Shown: positions 9,506 through 19,797, counted from the first letter of the stretch. The stretch: DNA of 64,000 nucleotides from Amycolatopsis arida (GCF_900115565.1 NZ_FOWW01000002.1:1-64000); one strand, 5' to 3'. Numbers and translations are program-made. The notes: generated by a model from the sequence alone, not told the origin.

Positions 9506-9862
9506 CCTGGCGGCAGCGGGACGAAACCAGCCTTGGAAGCCCGCCGTCAGCGCGAGACCGGGCGAGGCCAGCACGAATCACCCGAGCACTCCCTGGCTGT
9601 CCCGGGCCGCTCCGGCCACGGCGACACCACGGCCGGCGACGGGGAACGGCGACGGTGATCCTGCCGATCGCGGTCGCCATGCCGCGCACCCCGAACTCCG
9701 GCCCGGCCCCGCTCCGGCCCGCCGACACCCTGGACGCCCTTCCCGCGATCGTCCAGATCGCACGCGACGCCGGCCTCCAGGTGACCCTCGACGACCTGTC
9801 CGGTCGCGCTGACCTTCGCCGACGGCGGGCGGCACCGCCGAGCGAAGCCGACCGCGGCGGGG
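9506..9862. other. 357-bp gap with a possible degraded sensor-kinase-like fragment
   Basis: Between the converging DUF3515 and ddl genes. No intact gene is seen. In plus frame 1, near 9655-9830, the segment ADTLDALPAIVQIARDAG followed by LQVTLDDLSG resembles the stretch just before the ATPase domain of NarL-type histidine kinases. It has no upstream or downstream domain and no ribosome site. I treat it as a possible remnant only. Confidence 0.3.
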
Positions 9863-10960
9863 TCAGCGCAGCCCGGTGCCTCGGGCGACGGCCGTGTCGA
9901 TCAGGGTGCTCAGCAGGGTCGAATAGTCCACTCCGGTCACCGCCCAAACCTTGGGGTACACCGAGGTCGTGGTGAAGCCGGGCATGGTGTTGACCTCGTT
10001 GACGGTCAGCTCGCCGCCGGCACCGACGAAGAAGTCCACCCTGGCCAGTCCCTGGCAGTCCAGCGCCGTGAACGCCCGCACGGCCGTCGCCCGCAACCGC
10101 TCGACCACCTCGTCGTCCAGTTTGGCCGGAATGTCGAGCTCCAGCCGGTCGTCCAGGTACTTGGCCTCGAAGTCGTACCATCCCTCGCCGTGCTCGGCCG
10201 ACACTCGGATCTCCGCCGGCAGCGAGGCCTCCACCCGGCCGTCCGGGAACTCCAGCACCCCGCACTCCACCTCGCGGCCCACCACCGCGGCCTCCACGAG
10301 GACCTTCGGGTCGGTCCGCCGGGCCAGCGCGATGGCCTCGTCCAGGTCGGCCCAGTCGGTCACCCGGCTGATCCCCACCGACGACCCGGCCCGCGCCGGC
10401 TTGACGAACACCGGTAGGCCCAACCGCTCCCGGTCGTCCTCCCCCGGGGTGGACTGTCCACGCCGGACGGTGGCGTAGCGGCCCACCGGGAGCCCCTCGG
10501 CGGCGAGCAGCTTCTTGGCGTACTCCTTGTCCATCGCGGCGGCACTGGCCAGCACACCGGCCCCGACGTAGGGGATCCCGGCGAGCTCGAGCATCCCCTG
10601 GATCGTGCCGTCCTCGCCGAAGGCGCCGTGCAGCAACGGGAACACCACGTCCACCCCGGCCAGTGTCGCGCCGCGGGTCTCCGGCGCCAGGCTCACCAGC
10701 TCGCGCCGGGTGGGGTCGCCGGTGAGCACCAGCTCCGCCCCCGCGGACACCGTGGGCAGCTCCCGCCCGCGGATCCGCAACGCCTCCGGGTCGTCGGTGC
10801 CGGCCACCCAGCGACCCTCCGGCGTGATGCCGATCGGCACGACCTCGAACCGCTCGCGGTCCAGGTTCGCCAGGACGCTGCCCGCGGAGACGCACGAGAT
10901 CGTGTGCTCGCTGCTGCGGCCGCCGAAGACGACCGCCACTCGGGTCTTCCGTGCGCTCAT
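9863..10960 (-). CDS. ddl: D-alanine--D-alanine ligase
   Basis: ATP-grasp enzyme that joins two D-alanines for peptidoglycan. 365 residues. [18 protein letters not shown] at the N-terminus, [29 protein letters not shown] (ATP-grasp lysine loop) and [20 protein letters not shown] (metal ligands) are all present. The omega-loop reads [10 protein letters not shown], the tyrosine-containing D-Ala-D-Ala type and not the D-Ala-D-Lac type found in VanA-like ligases. It is the 3' neighbour of the MocR gene on the same strand. Confidence 0.96.
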   Translation of the reverse strand: MSARKTRVAVVFGGRSSEHTISCVSAGSVLANLDRERFEVVPIGITPEGRWVAGTDDPEALRIRGRELPTVSAGAELVLTGDPTRRELVSLAPETRGATLAGVDVVFPLLHGAFGEDGTIQGMLELAGIPYVGAGVLASAAAMDKEYAKKLLAAEGLPVGRYATVRRGQSTPGEDDRERLGLPVFVKPARAGSSVGISRVTDWADLDEAIALARRTDPKVLVEAAVVGREVECGVLEFPDGRVEASLPAEIRVSAEHGEGWYDFEAKYLDDRLELDIPAKLDDEVVERLRATAVRAFTALDCQGLARVDFFVGAGGELTVNEVNTMPGFTTTSVYPKVWAVTGVDYSTLLSTLIDTAVARGTGLR

Positions 10961-10971
10961 GGCCGGTCACC

Positions 10972-12435
10972 CTACCGGGCGCTCGGTCCGCTCCCGCCGC
11001 CCGCGCCGAGCGGCGTACCGGCGCCCGCACCGCCCAGCAGCTCGACCAGCACGTCGAGCGCGTCCCGCAGTGCCTTCCTGCCGCACCCCGAGTACCCGAT
11101 CGCGATGCCGTGCGCGGTGGGCTCCCCGGCGAAGTGCCGGCACAGGCCGTCGAGCAGGATGCCCCGCTCCCGCCCGGCGGCGACCAGCTCCCGCTCGGCC
11201 CCGGCCGACGGCAGCGGCACCACCAGGTGCGCCCCCGCGTCGTCGCCGAGTACCGGAATCCGCGCGGCCCGCAGTGCGCTGGTGAGCATCGTCCTCCGCT
11301 CGGACAGCTCCCTGCGCAGCTTGCGCAGGTGCCGACCGAGATCGCCGTGCCGGGCCAGCTCGACCAACACCCGCTGCCCGGCCGGCGCGGGCCGCGTCCC
11401 GGTGCGGTCGCGGTACTCCAGCACGACCGAGGTCACCGCCGGTGGCGCCACCATCCAGCCCGCGCCCAGCGTGGGGGTGAGGATCTTGCTGGTGGTGCCG
11501 AGGTGGGCCACCACGTCCGGGGCGAGCGCGGCCAGCAGCGGCAGCGGGGCGACGTCGAACCGCAGCTCACCGTCGTAGTCGTCCTCGACCAGCAGGAACC
11601 GCCCCGCCCGCGCGCGCTCCACCAGCTCGACCCTGCGCGCGGCGCTCATCCGCCCGCCCATCGGGTACTGGTGCGCCGGCGAGCAGTACACCGCCCGCAC
11701 CCCCGGCGGTAGCGCGTCCGGCCGCAGCCCCTCCCCGTCCACCGCCACCGGCGCCACCCGCACGCCGGCCGAGCGGAACGCGTGCACGGCGCGCTGGTAC
11801 CCCGGTTCCTCGACGGCCACCAGGTCGCCGTGCCGCAGCATCGCGTTGGCGAGCTCCACGACGGCCGCCGTGGTGCCGCCGGTGGCCAGCACCGAGTCGG
11901 CCCCGGTGTCCAGGCCGCGGTGCCGCAGCAGGTGCTCGGCGACCACCGCGCGGTACTCGGGCAGCCCGGCCCGCTGCGCGGTGGACAGCGGCGGCGCGTC
12001 GGCTGCGGCCCGCCACGCCCGGCGCCACGCGGCGCGGTCCAGCCCCTCCGCCCACGGCTGGCCGAGGGTCAGCTCGAGCAGGTCCGGTGTGGAGTCCTCG
12101 GGCTCGACCACCGCGCGGCGCTCGGGCCGGCCGGCCGGCGGGGAGGTGGTGACGTAGGTGCCCGAGCCGTGCCGGCCGGCGATCCAGCCCTCGGCGTGCA
12201 GCTGCTCGTAGGCGGCCGAGGTGACCGTTCGGCTCACCCCGAGCCGGCTGGCCAGCGCGCGGGTGGAGGGCAGCCGATCACCGCCGCGGAGGTGGCCGTT
12301 GGCCGCGGCGTCGCGCAGGGCGTCGGCCAGCTGCACGGCCAGCGGTACACCGGACACGCGGTCCAGGCGCACCGGCAGCGCGGTGTCGGCCCGCGCCGCA
12401 CCGATCGGCTTCGCCGTGCCCGCGGGCTTCGCCAT
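10972..12435 (-). CDS. MocR-type regulator (GntR DNA-binding domain fused to PLP aminotransferase fold)
   Basis: 487 residues from ATG 12435, with GGGAGG five bases upstream. The N-terminal winged helix (about 28-95) shows GDRLPSTRALASRLGVSRTV and GWIAGRHGSGTYV. The rest is a fold-type I aminotransferase domain: VEEPGYQRAVHAF, LVEDDYDGELRF, and the PLP lysine in TTSKILTPTLGAGW. MocR proteins usually sense PLP or a PLP adduct and control a neighbouring gene. It is divergent from a PNPOx-like gene across 51 bases that contain a direct repeat, suggesting it regulates that gene and itself. PdxR-like is possible but unproven. Confidence 0.92.
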   Translation of the reverse strand: MAKPAGTAKPIGAARADTALPVRLDRVSGVPLAVQLADALRDAAANGHLRGGDRLPSTRALASRLGVSRTVTSAAYEQLHAEGWIAGRHGSGTYVTTSPPAGRPERRAVVEPEDSTPDLLELTLGQPWAEGLDRAAWRRAWRAAADAPPLSTAQRAGLPEYRAVVAEHLLRHRGLDTGADSVLATGGTTAAVVELANAMLRHGDLVAVEEPGYQRAVHAFRSAGVRVAPVAVDGEGLRPDALPPGVRAVYCSPAHQYPMGGRMSAARRVELVERARAGRFLLVEDDYDGELRFDVAPLPLLAALAPDVVAHLGTTSKILTPTLGAGWMVAPPAVTSVVLEYRDRTGTRPAPAGQRVLVELARHGDLGRHLRKLRRELSERRTMLTSALRAARIPVLGDDAGAHLVVPLPSAGAERELVAAGRERGILLDGLCRHFAGEPTAHGIAIGYSGCGRKALRDALDVLVELLGGAGAGTPLGAGGGSGPSAR

Positions 12436-12451
12436 GCCGACCTCCCCGAGA

Positions 12452-12485
12452 GTGGCCTTTCAGGATTCTACGATGGTGGCCATTC
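12452..12485. promoter_or_regulatory. Direct repeat in MocR/PNPOx-like divergent promoter
   Basis: GTGGCCTTTC (12452-12461) and GTGGCCATTC (12476-12485) are identical at nine of ten positions and start 24 bp apart. The second copy touches the ATG at 12487. A TACGAT -10-like hexamer for the plus-strand gene lies between them (12469-12474). MocR regulators typically bind tandem direct repeats in such divergent gaps. Confidence 0.5.
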
Positions 12486-12486
12486 C

Positions 12487-13302
12487 ATGATGCCACTCCT
12501 CCCGGCGACGCTGAAACGCATGACCGAGGAGCTCGTGACCGAGGAGCGCGCGACCGAACCGACCGCTCCGCCGTTGACGGAACAGTCGACGCTGACGGCG
12601 CTGACGGCGCTGACGGCGCTGTCGCCGACATCCCGTACCCGGCTGGGCCGCAGGCGCGAGCGGGCCGCCACCGACCGTGCGGCGCTGTACGACATCCTGG
12701 ACGAGGCGCTGGTCTGCCACCTCGGGCTGGTGCTCGACGGCACCCCGGTCGTGCTGCCCACCGCCTACGGCCGCGACGGCGACACCCTGTACCTGCACGG
12801 CTCCACCGGCGCGCGGAGCCTGCGCGCGGCGGGCGGCACCGACCCCGCCGAGGTGTGCGTGACCGTCACCCTGCTGGACGGGATCGTCTACGCCCGGTCG
12901 GTCAACGCGCACTCGATGAACTACCGCAGCGCGGTGATCTACGGCCGGTCGCGGGTCGTCACCGGCAGGACCGAGAAGCTGCACGGGCTGCGGGTGCTCA
13001 CCGACCACCTCGCCCCCGGCTCCTGGGAGCACGCCCGCGACGTCAACGCCAAGGAGCTCGCCGCCGTCACGGTGCTCGCGCTGGATCTGGCCGAGGCGTC
13101 GGTGAAGGCCCGGGCCGGCGCGGCCGGCGACGAGCCAGAGGACATCGCGGCCGGCACCGCGTGGGCCGGGGTGCTGCCGGTGCGCACCGCCTTCGGCGAC
13201 CCGGTGCCCAACCCCGACCTTCCGGAGGGCATGCCCGTGCCGGCCCACGTGACCGGCCGCGCTCAGCGGGGCACCGGGCCGTCCAGCGGGTCGAGCGCGT
13301 AG
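12487..13302 (+). CDS. Pyridoxamine 5'-phosphate oxidase-like FMN-binding protein
   Basis: 271 residues if started at ATG 12487; ATG 12490 or ATG 12520 are alternatives, since a Thr/Glu/Ala-rich N-terminus precedes the domain. From about residue 60, RAALYDILDEALVCHLGLVL, VLPTAYGRDGDTLYLHGS and NYRSAVIYGRSRVV fit the PNPOx-like split-barrel family, close to NimA-type nitroreductase-like proteins. FMN or F420 binding is likely; the substrate is unknown. The N-terminal region holds a 9-bp tandem repeat (CTGACGGCG, 12592-12618) encoding TAL units. Divergent from the MocR gene. Its 3' end overlaps the facing cupin gene by 40 bases. Confidence 0.8.
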   Translation: MMPLLPATLKRMTEELVTEERATEPTAPPLTEQSTLTALTALTALSPTSRTRLGRRRERAATDRAALYDILDEALVCHLGLVLDGTPVVLPTAYGRDGDTLYLHGSTGARSLRAAGGTDPAEVCVTVTLLDGIVYARSVNAHSMNYRSAVIYGRSRVVTGRTEKLHGLRVLTDHLAPGSWEHARDVNAKELAAVTVLALDLAEASVKARAGAAGDEPEDIAAGTAWAGVLPVRTAFGDPVPNPDLPEGMPVPAHVTGRAQRGTGPSSGSSA

Positions 13303-13742
13303 GGCCGCAGCGTGCGCCCGCCGGCGCGGTAGACGTGCAGGCTCACCGCGGGGTCCACGCCGTCGTTGCGCACCTCGTGCACGTAGCCCGGTCCGAACAC
13401 CCGGGACTGCCCTGCCGCCAGCACGCGGCGGCTCTCCCGCACCCGCCCCTCGGTGGTGCGGCGCACCACCAGCTCGGACAGCTCGCCGCTGACCACGGTG
13501 AACGCGCCGTCCACCCTGCCGTGGTCGTGCAGGCCGGTGCCCTGGCCGGGCAGCCAGCTCATCAACCACACCTCGCCGGCCTCGGTGCGGGAGACCAGCA
13601 CGGCGAAGCGGCGCTCGGGGTCGTAGCGGAGCAGGTGGGCCCAGCTGGCCCGGTCGGCGGCGTGGGCCAGCGCGACCCGGACCGGGTGGCGCAGGGCGGG
13701 GTTCTCGGCGACGGCGACGGTGTTGGCCGGAACGGCGAACAT
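13263..13742 (-). CDS. Cysteine dioxygenase-like cupin protein
   Basis: 159 residues from ATG 13742, with AGAGGA about seven bases upstream. A single cupin with the iron ligands in LHDHG (about residues 70-74) and YVHEVRN (about 121-127), and GAFTVVSGELSE between them, fits the cysteine dioxygenase type I family, which oxidises cysteine to cysteine sulfinate. Bacterial members can act on other thiols such as 3-mercaptopropionate, so the substrate is not certain. Its last 40 bases overlap the end of the converging PNPOx-like gene. Confidence 0.82.
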   Translation of the reverse strand: MFAVPANTVAVAENPALRHPVRVALAHAADRASWAHLLRYDPERRFAVLVSRTEAGEVWLMSWLPGQGTGLHDHGRVDGAFTVVSGELSELVVRRTTEGRVRESRRVLAAGQSRVFGPGYVHEVRNDGVDPAVSLHVYRAGGRTLRPYALDPLDGPVPR

Positions 13743-13928
13743 GGTGGTGTCCTCTGGGGTGATCGGGAACTGGTCGGGCTGGGGTGGATCACCGACAGGG
13801 ACACAGCGCGCTGGCGACCCGGCGCAGGTCGATGTGACCTCGCCGCTGCGGGTAACCAGGCGTCAACACAGCGAACAGGAAACCAGCTCGCCGGCGGAGT
13901 GGTCAAACCGGTTCCACCAGGTGGGCGG

Positions 13929-14942
13929 TCAGGACCACTCGTGTTTGCGCTGCCGGCCGAGCAGCTCCGCACCCAGCCGCCGCGGGTCCGCGCCCTCGTG
14001 GCACACCCGGTACATCGCGTCGGTGATCGGCATGTCGACACCGAGGCCGCCGGCGAGTGCCCGGATGGACGAGCAGGACATCACGCCCTCGGCCACCTGG
14101 CCGCCGGCCGCCCGCTGCGCCTGGGCCACCGTCTCACCCCGGCCGAGCCGCTCGCCGAAGGTCCGGTTACGGGACAGCGCCGACGTGCACGTCGCCACCA
14201 GGTCCCCCACGCCGGCCAGCCCGGCGAAGGTGAGCGGGTCGGCTCCGAGCTTGCTGCCCAGCCGGGCCATCTCGGCCAGGCCGCGGGTGATGAGCGTCGC
14301 GACCGTGTTCGTGCCGAACCCGAGGCCCACGGCCATGCCGCAGCTGAGCGCGATGACGTTCTTGCACGCCCCGCCCAGTTCGCAGCCCACCACGTCGGTG
14401 TTGGTGTAGGGCCGGAAGTAGCGGCTGGAACAGGCCCGCTGGACCAGCACCGCGCGGTCGTGGTCGGCGCACGCCACCACCGCCGCCGAGGGCTGCTCCT
14501 GGGCGATCTCCCGCGCCAGGTTCGGCCCGGAGACGACCACGACCTGCTCGTCGGGCACGCCGGCGACCTCGGCGACGACCTCGCTCATCCGCTTCAGCGT
14601 GCCCAGTTCCACCCCCTTGGCGAGGCTGACCAGCGGCGCGCCGGGGGGGAGCAGCTCGCGCCAGCCGGCGAGGTTGGCCCGCAGGCTCTGGCTCGGCACG
14701 GCCAGCACCACCGCGTCGGCCCCGGCCAGCGCGGCGGCGGGGTCGGTGGTGGCGGTCAGCCGCTCCGGCAGCCGCACCCCGGTCAGGTAGGCGCTGTTGG
14801 TGTGGGCGTCCCGGATCTCCTCGGCCACCTCCGGCCGCCGTGCCCACAGGGTCACCTCCCTGCCGGCGTCGGCGAGCACCTTGGCGAACGTCGTGCCCCA
14901 CGAGCCCGCGCCGAGCACGGCGATGCGCTGCAGGTCCGCCAT
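13929..14942 (-). CDS. gpsA: NAD(P)-dependent glycerol-3-phosphate dehydrogenase
   Basis: Reduces dihydroxyacetone phosphate to sn-glycerol 3-phosphate, the start of phospholipid synthesis. 337 residues. The Rossmann motif [19 protein letters not shown] begins at residue 8. [37 protein letters not shown] (catalytic Lys in GGACKN) and [12 protein letters not shown] are intact. Its ATG lies 4 bases after the stop of the acyltransferase gene. The pair makes glycerol 3-phosphate and probably acylates it or its product. Confidence 0.97.
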   Translation of the reverse strand: MADLQRIAVLGAGSWGTTFAKVLADAGREVTLWARRPEVAEEIRDAHTNSAYLTGVRLPERLTATTDPAAALAGADAVVLAVPSQSLRANLAGWRELLPPGAPLVSLAKGVELGTLKRMSEVVAEVAGVPDEQVVVVSGPNLAREIAQEQPSAAVVACADHDRAVLVQRACSSRYFRPYTNTDVVGCELGGACKNVIALSCGMAVGLGFGTNTVATLITRGLAEMARLGSKLGADPLTFAGLAGVGDLVATCTSALSRNRTFGERLGRGETVAQAQRAAGGQVAEGVMSCSSIRALAGGLGVDMPITDAMYRVCHEGADPRRLGAELLGRQRKHEWS

Positions 14943-14946
14943 CGCT

Positions 14947-15654
14947 TCAGTCCCCGCCGACGGCGCGGGGCCGGTCGGCCGGCGGCTGCTCGCCGCGGAT
15001 CTCGGCCAGCAGCCGCACCACCTCGTCCATGATCAGGTCGGTCACCTCGCGCAGCGTGCCGCCGCCCACCGGCCCGCCCCGGTAGGCGGAGAGGTCGATC
15101 GGGTCACCGACCGAGTGCACCACCGTCTTGCGCGGCAGCGGGCGGAACTTCTTGTCGTAACCGTTCCAGATCCGCTCGGTGCCCCAGCGGGCGATCGGGA
15201 TCACCGGGACGTCGTTCTCCAGCGCCAGCCGGGCCACGCCCGTGTAGGAGCGCTTCGGCCAGCCCGTCGGGTCCCTGGTGATGGTGCCCTCGGGGTAGAT
15301 GACCACCATCTTGCCCTCGCGCAGCGCCTGGTGCGCCGCGCGCAGGCTGTCCCCGGCCTTCGACGTGCCCCGGTACACCGGGATGCCGCCGGAGCCGAGG
15401 AAGATCCGGCGGAAGATCGGGGCGCGGGCCACGCTGTCCTTCGCCAGGAACCGCGGTACCCGCTTGTGCTGGTGCACGAACACCGCGTCCACGGCGGGGT
15501 CGAGATGGGACACGTGGTTGAGCACCAGCAGCGCGGGCCCCTGCCGGGGGATCCGCTCGCCGCCCCGGTACACCCGCCGCCCCATCCAACTCAGCGGGTA
15601 GAACAGCACCGCGGCGGCGCCCACCCAGAAGCCGCCCTTCTCCCGATCGGCCAA
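14947..15654 (-). CDS. 1-acyl-sn-glycerol-3-phosphate acyltransferase-like (PlsC family)
   Basis: About 235 residues. The start is TTG 15654, with GGAGGAG ideally placed upstream; this gives [20 protein letters not shown], an N-terminal hydrophobic segment that could anchor it to the membrane. The acyltransferase motifs are NHVSHLDP (H-x4-D), [10 protein letters not shown] and [10 protein letters not shown]. It directly precedes gpsA in the same operon, consistent with lysophosphatidate acylation, though the acceptor could be another lysolipid. Confidence 0.9.
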   Translation of the reverse strand: MADREKGGFWVGAAAVLFYPLSWMGRRVYRGGERIPRQGPALLVLNHVSHLDPAVDAVFVHQHKRVPRFLAKDSVARAPIFRRIFLGSGGIPVYRGTSKAGDSLRAAHQALREGKMVVIYPEGTITRDPTGWPKRSYTGVARLALENDVPVIPIARWGTERIWNGYDKKFRPLPRKTVVHSVGDPIDLSAYRGGPVGGGTLREVTDLIMDEVVRLLAEIRGEQPPADRPRAVGGD

Positions 15655-15811
15655 CGCTCCTCCTCCGTGTCGCTCGCCCGCTGGTTCGCCGGTGGTCGAC
15701 GCCTCGCCCCGCGCCTCAGTGGGCGATCCTCCCCCGCGGCGTCGCGCGGGCCAAACAGGGGGTGCTCGAAGTCGCGGGCGCGGCCGCGACGGTTTCGGTA
15801 AAGATGGGGGC

Positions 15812-16453
15812 GTGGCTCGCGAGGTGGACCTGATCGTGCCGTTGAAGCCGCCGCACGCCGGCAAGTCGCGGCTGCGCGGCGTCAGCGCCAGCACCAGCGC
15901 GGTCGAGCACGCCGCGCTGGTGCTGGCGCTGGCCGCCGACACGCTCACCGCGGCCGTCACCGCGCCGGGGGTGCGCAGGGTGGTGGTCGTCGCCACCGAC
16001 CCCGCCGAGCTGGCCGACCTGCGCGACCTCGACGTGGAGTTGGTCGCGGAGCCGGGCACGGCCGGCCTGAACGGGGCGCTGCGGCACGGCGCGGCGGTGC
16101 TGCGCGGCGACGACCCCGCCGGCGTGATCGCGGCGCTGCAGGCCGACCTGCCGGCGCTGCGGCCAGCCGAGCTGGCGGCAGCGCTCGGTGAGGCCGACGG
16201 CCGCAGGGCGTTCACCGCCGACCGGCACGGCACCGGCACCACCCTGCTGGTCTCCGCGCCCGGCGGCCCGCTGGACCCGCGGTTCGGCGCGGGGTCGGCG
16301 GACGCGCACGCCGCGTCGGGAGCCGTGCCGCTCGGCCTCGACGCGCCGTCGCTACGCGGCGACGTGGACACCCCCGGCGACCTCGACCACGCCCGCGCGC
16401 TCGGCCTCGGCCGGCACACCGCCGCGTTGCTGGGCGTGCCGAGGGCGGCCTGA
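15812..16453 (+). CDS. fbiD: Phosphoenolpyruvate / 2-phospholactate guanylyltransferase of F420 synthesis
   Basis: 213 residues from GTG 15812. The nucleotidyltransferase signature VDLIVPLKPPHAGKSRL is at the N-terminus, AALQADLPALRPAEL mid-protein, and GDVDTPGDLDHA near the end. This is the CofC/FbiD family, which activates phosphoenolpyruvate (mycobacterial FbiD) or 2-phospho-L-lactate (archaeal CofC) with GTP for coenzyme F420. A TAAAGA hexamer 8 bases upstream suggests a leaderless or nearly leaderless transcript. Divergent from plsC and 99 bases before ppk. Confidence 0.92.
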   Translation: MAREVDLIVPLKPPHAGKSRLRGVSASTSAVEHAALVLALAADTLTAAVTAPGVRRVVVVATDPAELADLRDLDVELVAEPGTAGLNGALRHGAAVLRGDDPAGVIAALQADLPALRPAELAAALGEADGRRAFTADRHGTGTTLLVSAPGGPLDPRFGAGSADAHAASGAVPLGLDAPSLRGDVDTPGDLDHARALGLGRHTAALLGVPRAA

Positions 16454-16552
16454 CGTGATGGACACCACCCCCGGCAGCGAGTGGCGGGTGATTTCACCCG
16501 CGGTCCTCCTCGACACGGGCGGCGGGCGGCCGGTGTGCGGAACAATGGGCAC

Positions 16553-18754
16553 GTGACCAGCGACGAGAGCTCCCCAGCACCACCAAGGTCCACCCCGGGC
16601 GACACCCGGCGGACCACCGTGGGCAACGGCCGCGCCCAGGAGATCCACGCCGTGCCGTCGGCGCCGCCCGCGGTGACCGCCGCCACCCCCGGCGCCGACA
16701 CCCTGCCCGACGACCGGTACTTCAACCGCGAGCTGTCCTGGCAGGACTTCAACACCAGGGTGCTCGCGCTGGCCGAGGACGCCTCCCAGCCACTGCTCGA
16801 GCGGGCGAAGTTCCTCGCCATCTTCTCGTCCAATCTGGACGAGTTCTACATGGTCCGGGTGGCCGGGCTGAAGCGCCGACACGAGACCGGGCTGTCCGTG
16901 CGCAGCGCCGACGGGCTGACCCCGCGGGAGCAGCTGGCCTACATCGCCAAGCGCAACCAGGACCTGGTGGAGCGGCTGACCGAGGCGTTCGAGGGGCACG
17001 TCCGGCCGGCGCTGGCCGCCGAGGGGATCCGGATCGTCTGCTGGTCCGATTTGGATCCGGCCGACCAGGTCCGGCTCTCGGCGTTCTTCACCGAGCAGAT
17101 CTTCCCGGTGCTCACCCCGCTGGCGGTGGACCCGGCGCACCCGTTCCCCTACATCTCCGGCCTGTCGCTCAACCTCGCGGTGACCGTGCGCGACCCCGCC
17201 GGCGGCACCGAGCGGTTCGCCAGGGTGAAGGTGCCGAACAACGTGCCGCGGCTGATCCGGATCGAGCAGCAGCGGCAGAGCGAGACCGCCACGTTCCTGC
17301 CGCTGGAGGAGCTGATCGCCGCGCACCTCGGCGATCTGTTCACCGGCATGGAGGTCACCGAGCACCACGTCTTCCGGGTCACCCGCAACGCCGACTTCGA
17401 GGTCGAGGAGGATCGCGACGAGGACCTGCTGCAGGCGCTGGAACGCGAGCTGGCGCAGCGCCGGTTCGGCCCACCCGTGCGGCTGGAGGTCGCGCCGGAC
17501 ATGAGCGAGCACATGCTCGAGCTGCTGCTGCGCGAGCTGGAGGTCGACCCGCACGACGTGGTGGCGGTGCCCGGGCTGCTCGACCTGGGCTGCCTGCACC
17601 AGCTGAGCGCGGTGGACCGCAAGGAGCTGAAGGACCCGCCGTTCGTGCCGGCCACCCACCCGGCTTTCGGCGAGCGGGAGACGCCGAAGAGCGTGTTCGC
17701 CACCCTGCGGGAGGGCGACGTGCTGGTGCACCACCCGTACGACTCGTTCTCCACCAGCGTGCAACGGTTCATCGAGCAGGCCGCGGCCGACGACAAGGTG
17801 CTGGCGATCAAGCAGACGCTGTACCGCACCTCGGGCGACTCGCCGGTCGTGGACGCGCTGATCGACGCCGCGCACTCCGGCAAGCAGGTGGTGGCGCTGG
17901 TGGAGATCAAGGCCAGGTTCGACGAGCAGGCCAACATCGCCTGGGCGCGCACCCTGGAGCGGGCTGGGGTGCACGTGGTCTACGGGCTGGTCGGGTTGAA
18001 GACGCACTGCAAGGTGGCCATGGTGGTGCGGCAGGAGGGCTCGACCATCCGCCGCTACTGCCACATCGGCACCGGCAACTACAACCCGAAGACCGCCCGG
18101 CTGTACGAGGACATGGGACTGCTGACCGCCGACCCGGCCATCGGGGCCGACCTGACCGACCTGTTCAACGTCCTGACCGGCTACTCCCGGCAGGACACCT
18201 ACCGCAACATCCTCACCTCACCCAACGGCATCCGCCGCGGCATCCTCCGGCTGATCTCCGAGGAGATGGCGCACGCGGCGGCGGGGACACCGGCCGGCAT
18301 CCGGATCAAGTGCAACTCGCTGGTCGACGAGCAGATCATCGACGCGCTCTACCACGCGTCGCTCGCCGGCGTCGGAGTCGACATCGTGGTGCGCGGCATC
18401 TGCTCGCTCAAGCCGGGCGTGCCGGGACTGAGCGAGAACATCCGGGTGCGCTCGATCCTGGGCCGGTTCCTGGAGCACTCGAGGGTGTTCCACTTCCGTG
18501 GCGGCAACAGCTACTGGATCGGCAGCGCGGACCTGATGCACCGCAACCTGGACCGGCGGGTCGAGGCCATGGTTCGGGTGAAACACCCGAACCTCGCCGC
18601 GCAGCTGGACGAGGTGTTCGACTCCGCACTCGACCCGGCCACCCGGTGCTGGGTGCTCACCGCCACCGGTGAGTGGGCACCGTCCCCAGCGGACGGCTCG
18701 ACGGTGCGCGACCACCAGGTCGAGCTGATCGCCAAGCACAGGGCGGCCGGATGA
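16553..18754 (+). CDS. ppk: Polyphosphate kinase 1
   Basis: Makes polyphosphate from ATP. 733 residues from GTG 16553. An N-terminal disordered stretch of about 55 residues precedes [16 protein letters not shown] and [15 protein letters not shown]. The catalytic core has [50 protein letters not shown] (about residue 483) and [20 protein letters not shown] with the second catalytic histidine (about 503). It overlaps mutT1 by four bases (ATGA), so the two are translationally coupled. Confidence 0.98.
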   Translation: MTSDESSPAPPRSTPGDTRRTTVGNGRAQEIHAVPSAPPAVTAATPGADTLPDDRYFNRELSWQDFNTRVLALAEDASQPLLERAKFLAIFSSNLDEFYMVRVAGLKRRHETGLSVRSADGLTPREQLAYIAKRNQDLVERLTEAFEGHVRPALAAEGIRIVCWSDLDPADQVRLSAFFTEQIFPVLTPLAVDPAHPFPYISGLSLNLAVTVRDPAGGTERFARVKVPNNVPRLIRIEQQRQSETATFLPLEELIAAHLGDLFTGMEVTEHHVFRVTRNADFEVEEDRDEDLLQALERELAQRRFGPPVRLEVAPDMSEHMLELLLRELEVDPHDVVAVPGLLDLGCLHQLSAVDRKELKDPPFVPATHPAFGERETPKSVFATLREGDVLVHHPYDSFSTSVQRFIEQAAADDKVLAIKQTLYRTSGDSPVVDALIDAAHSGKQVVALVEIKARFDEQANIAWARTLERAGVHVVYGLVGLKTHCKVAMVVRQEGSTIRRYCHIGTGNYNPKTARLYEDMGLLTADPAIGADLTDLFNVLTGYSRQDTYRNILTSPNGIRRGILRLISEEMAHAAAGTPAGIRIKCNSLVDEQIIDALYHASLAGVGVDIVVRGICSLKPGVPGLSENIRVRSILGRFLEHSRVFHFRGGNSYWIGSADLMHRNLDRRVEAMVRVKHPNLAAQLDEVFDSALDPATRCWVLTATGEWAPSPADGSTVRDHQVELIAKHRAAG

Positions 18755-19707
18755 CCGGCGGCGGTTCCCGGCCGGAGGTCCGCGCGGCCGGCGCGGTGCT
18801 GTGGCGGCCCGCGGCGGGCGGCCCCGAGGTGGCGGTGGTGCACCGGCCGCGCTACGACGACTGGTCACTGCCCAAGGGCAAGCTGGATCCCGGCGAGACG
18901 GCGCCGGTGGCGGCGGCGCGCGAGGTGGCGGAGGAGACCGGCTTCCGCGCGGTGCTGGGCCGCTACCTGTGGCGCGTGGAGTACGACGTCGCCGATGCCC
19001 GCAAGACGGTGGACTACTTCGCCGCGCGGTCCGGCGGCGGGAGGTTCACGCCCAACGAGGAGGTCGACGAGCTGCGCTGGCTGCCGGCCGACCGGGCGGA
19101 CGCGGCGCTGACGCACGCCGGCGACGTGGCCGTGCTGCGGGCGTTCCGCGCGCTGCCCGCCGAGCTGACCACCCTGCTGCTGGTGCGGCACGCCAAGGCC
19201 GGCAAACGGGAGGAGTGGACCGGCGACGACGACCTGCGGCCGCTGTCCGACGCCGGGCTCCGGCAGGCGGCGGCGCTGCGCGTGCTGGTGCGGCCGTTCG
19301 AGCCTGACCGGGTGTTCGCCGCGCCGCGGCTGCGGTGCGTGCAGACCGTGCGGGGCGTCGCGGAGGACCTCGGCGTGGAGATCCGGCACGAGCCGTTGCT
19401 CGGCGAGGAGGGGTACTGGAAGGACCCGGTGCTCGGGGTGGCCCGGCTGCTCGCGATCGTCGCCGACGGCGGCACGCCGGTGGTGTGCAGCCAGGGCGGG
19501 GTGATCCCGGACGTCGTCGCCACCCTGGCCGAGCGGGACGGCGTGGCGCTGCCCGCCGCCAAGCCGGGAACGGCCGGCAAGCCGGTGGCGAGCAAGAAGG
19601 GCTCCGTGTGGTTGCTGTCCTTCCGGCAGACCCCGGAGGGCCCCCGACTGGTGGACGCGTCCTACTTCCCCAGCCCCCTCCCGTCCCCCGTCCCCGCCCG
19701 CCCCTGA
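18751..19707 (+). CDS. mutT1: MutT1-type NUDIX hydrolase fused to histidine phosphatase
   Basis: 318 residues. The N-terminal NUDIX domain carries the full box in [20 protein letters not shown], followed by TGF (about residues 44-66). The C-terminal histidine-phosphatase domain starts at [15 protein letters not shown] (about 143). This two-domain layout is that of mycobacterial MutT1, which hydrolyses diadenosine polyphosphates and 8-oxo-dGTP/GTP to protect nucleotide pools. ATG 18751 overlaps the ppk stop. Confidence 0.93.
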   Translation: MTGGGSRPEVRAAGAVLWRPAAGGPEVAVVHRPRYDDWSLPKGKLDPGETAPVAAAREVAEETGFRAVLGRYLWRVEYDVADARKTVDYFAARSGGGRFTPNEEVDELRWLPADRADAALTHAGDVAVLRAFRALPAELTTLLLVRHAKAGKREEWTGDDDLRPLSDAGLRQAAALRVLVRPFEPDRVFAAPRLRCVQTVRGVAEDLGVEIRHEPLLGEEGYWKDPVLGVARLLAIVADGGTPVVCSQGGVIPDVVATLAERDGVALPAAKPGTAGKPVASKKGSVWLLSFRQTPEGPRLVDASYFPSPLPSPVPARP

Positions 19708-19744
19708 CAACCCCCGGGTCCGACGGACGCGACCCCGCGACGAT

Positions 19745-19797
19745 GTGTCCGCGGCCTGTGTACGTGTGTCCGCGGTCTGTGTACGGGTGTCCGCGCC
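19745..19797. repeat. 21-bp tandem repeat array A
   Basis: Two full 21-bp units beginning GTGTCCGCGG(C/T)CTGTGTACG at 19745 and 19766, and a partial third at 19787. An inverted copy of the core (GCGCGGACAC) lies downstream near 19834 and could pair with the third unit. Noncoding, between the converging mutT1 and hupB genes. The same units, on the other strand, occur at 23861-23944. Confidence 0.85.
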
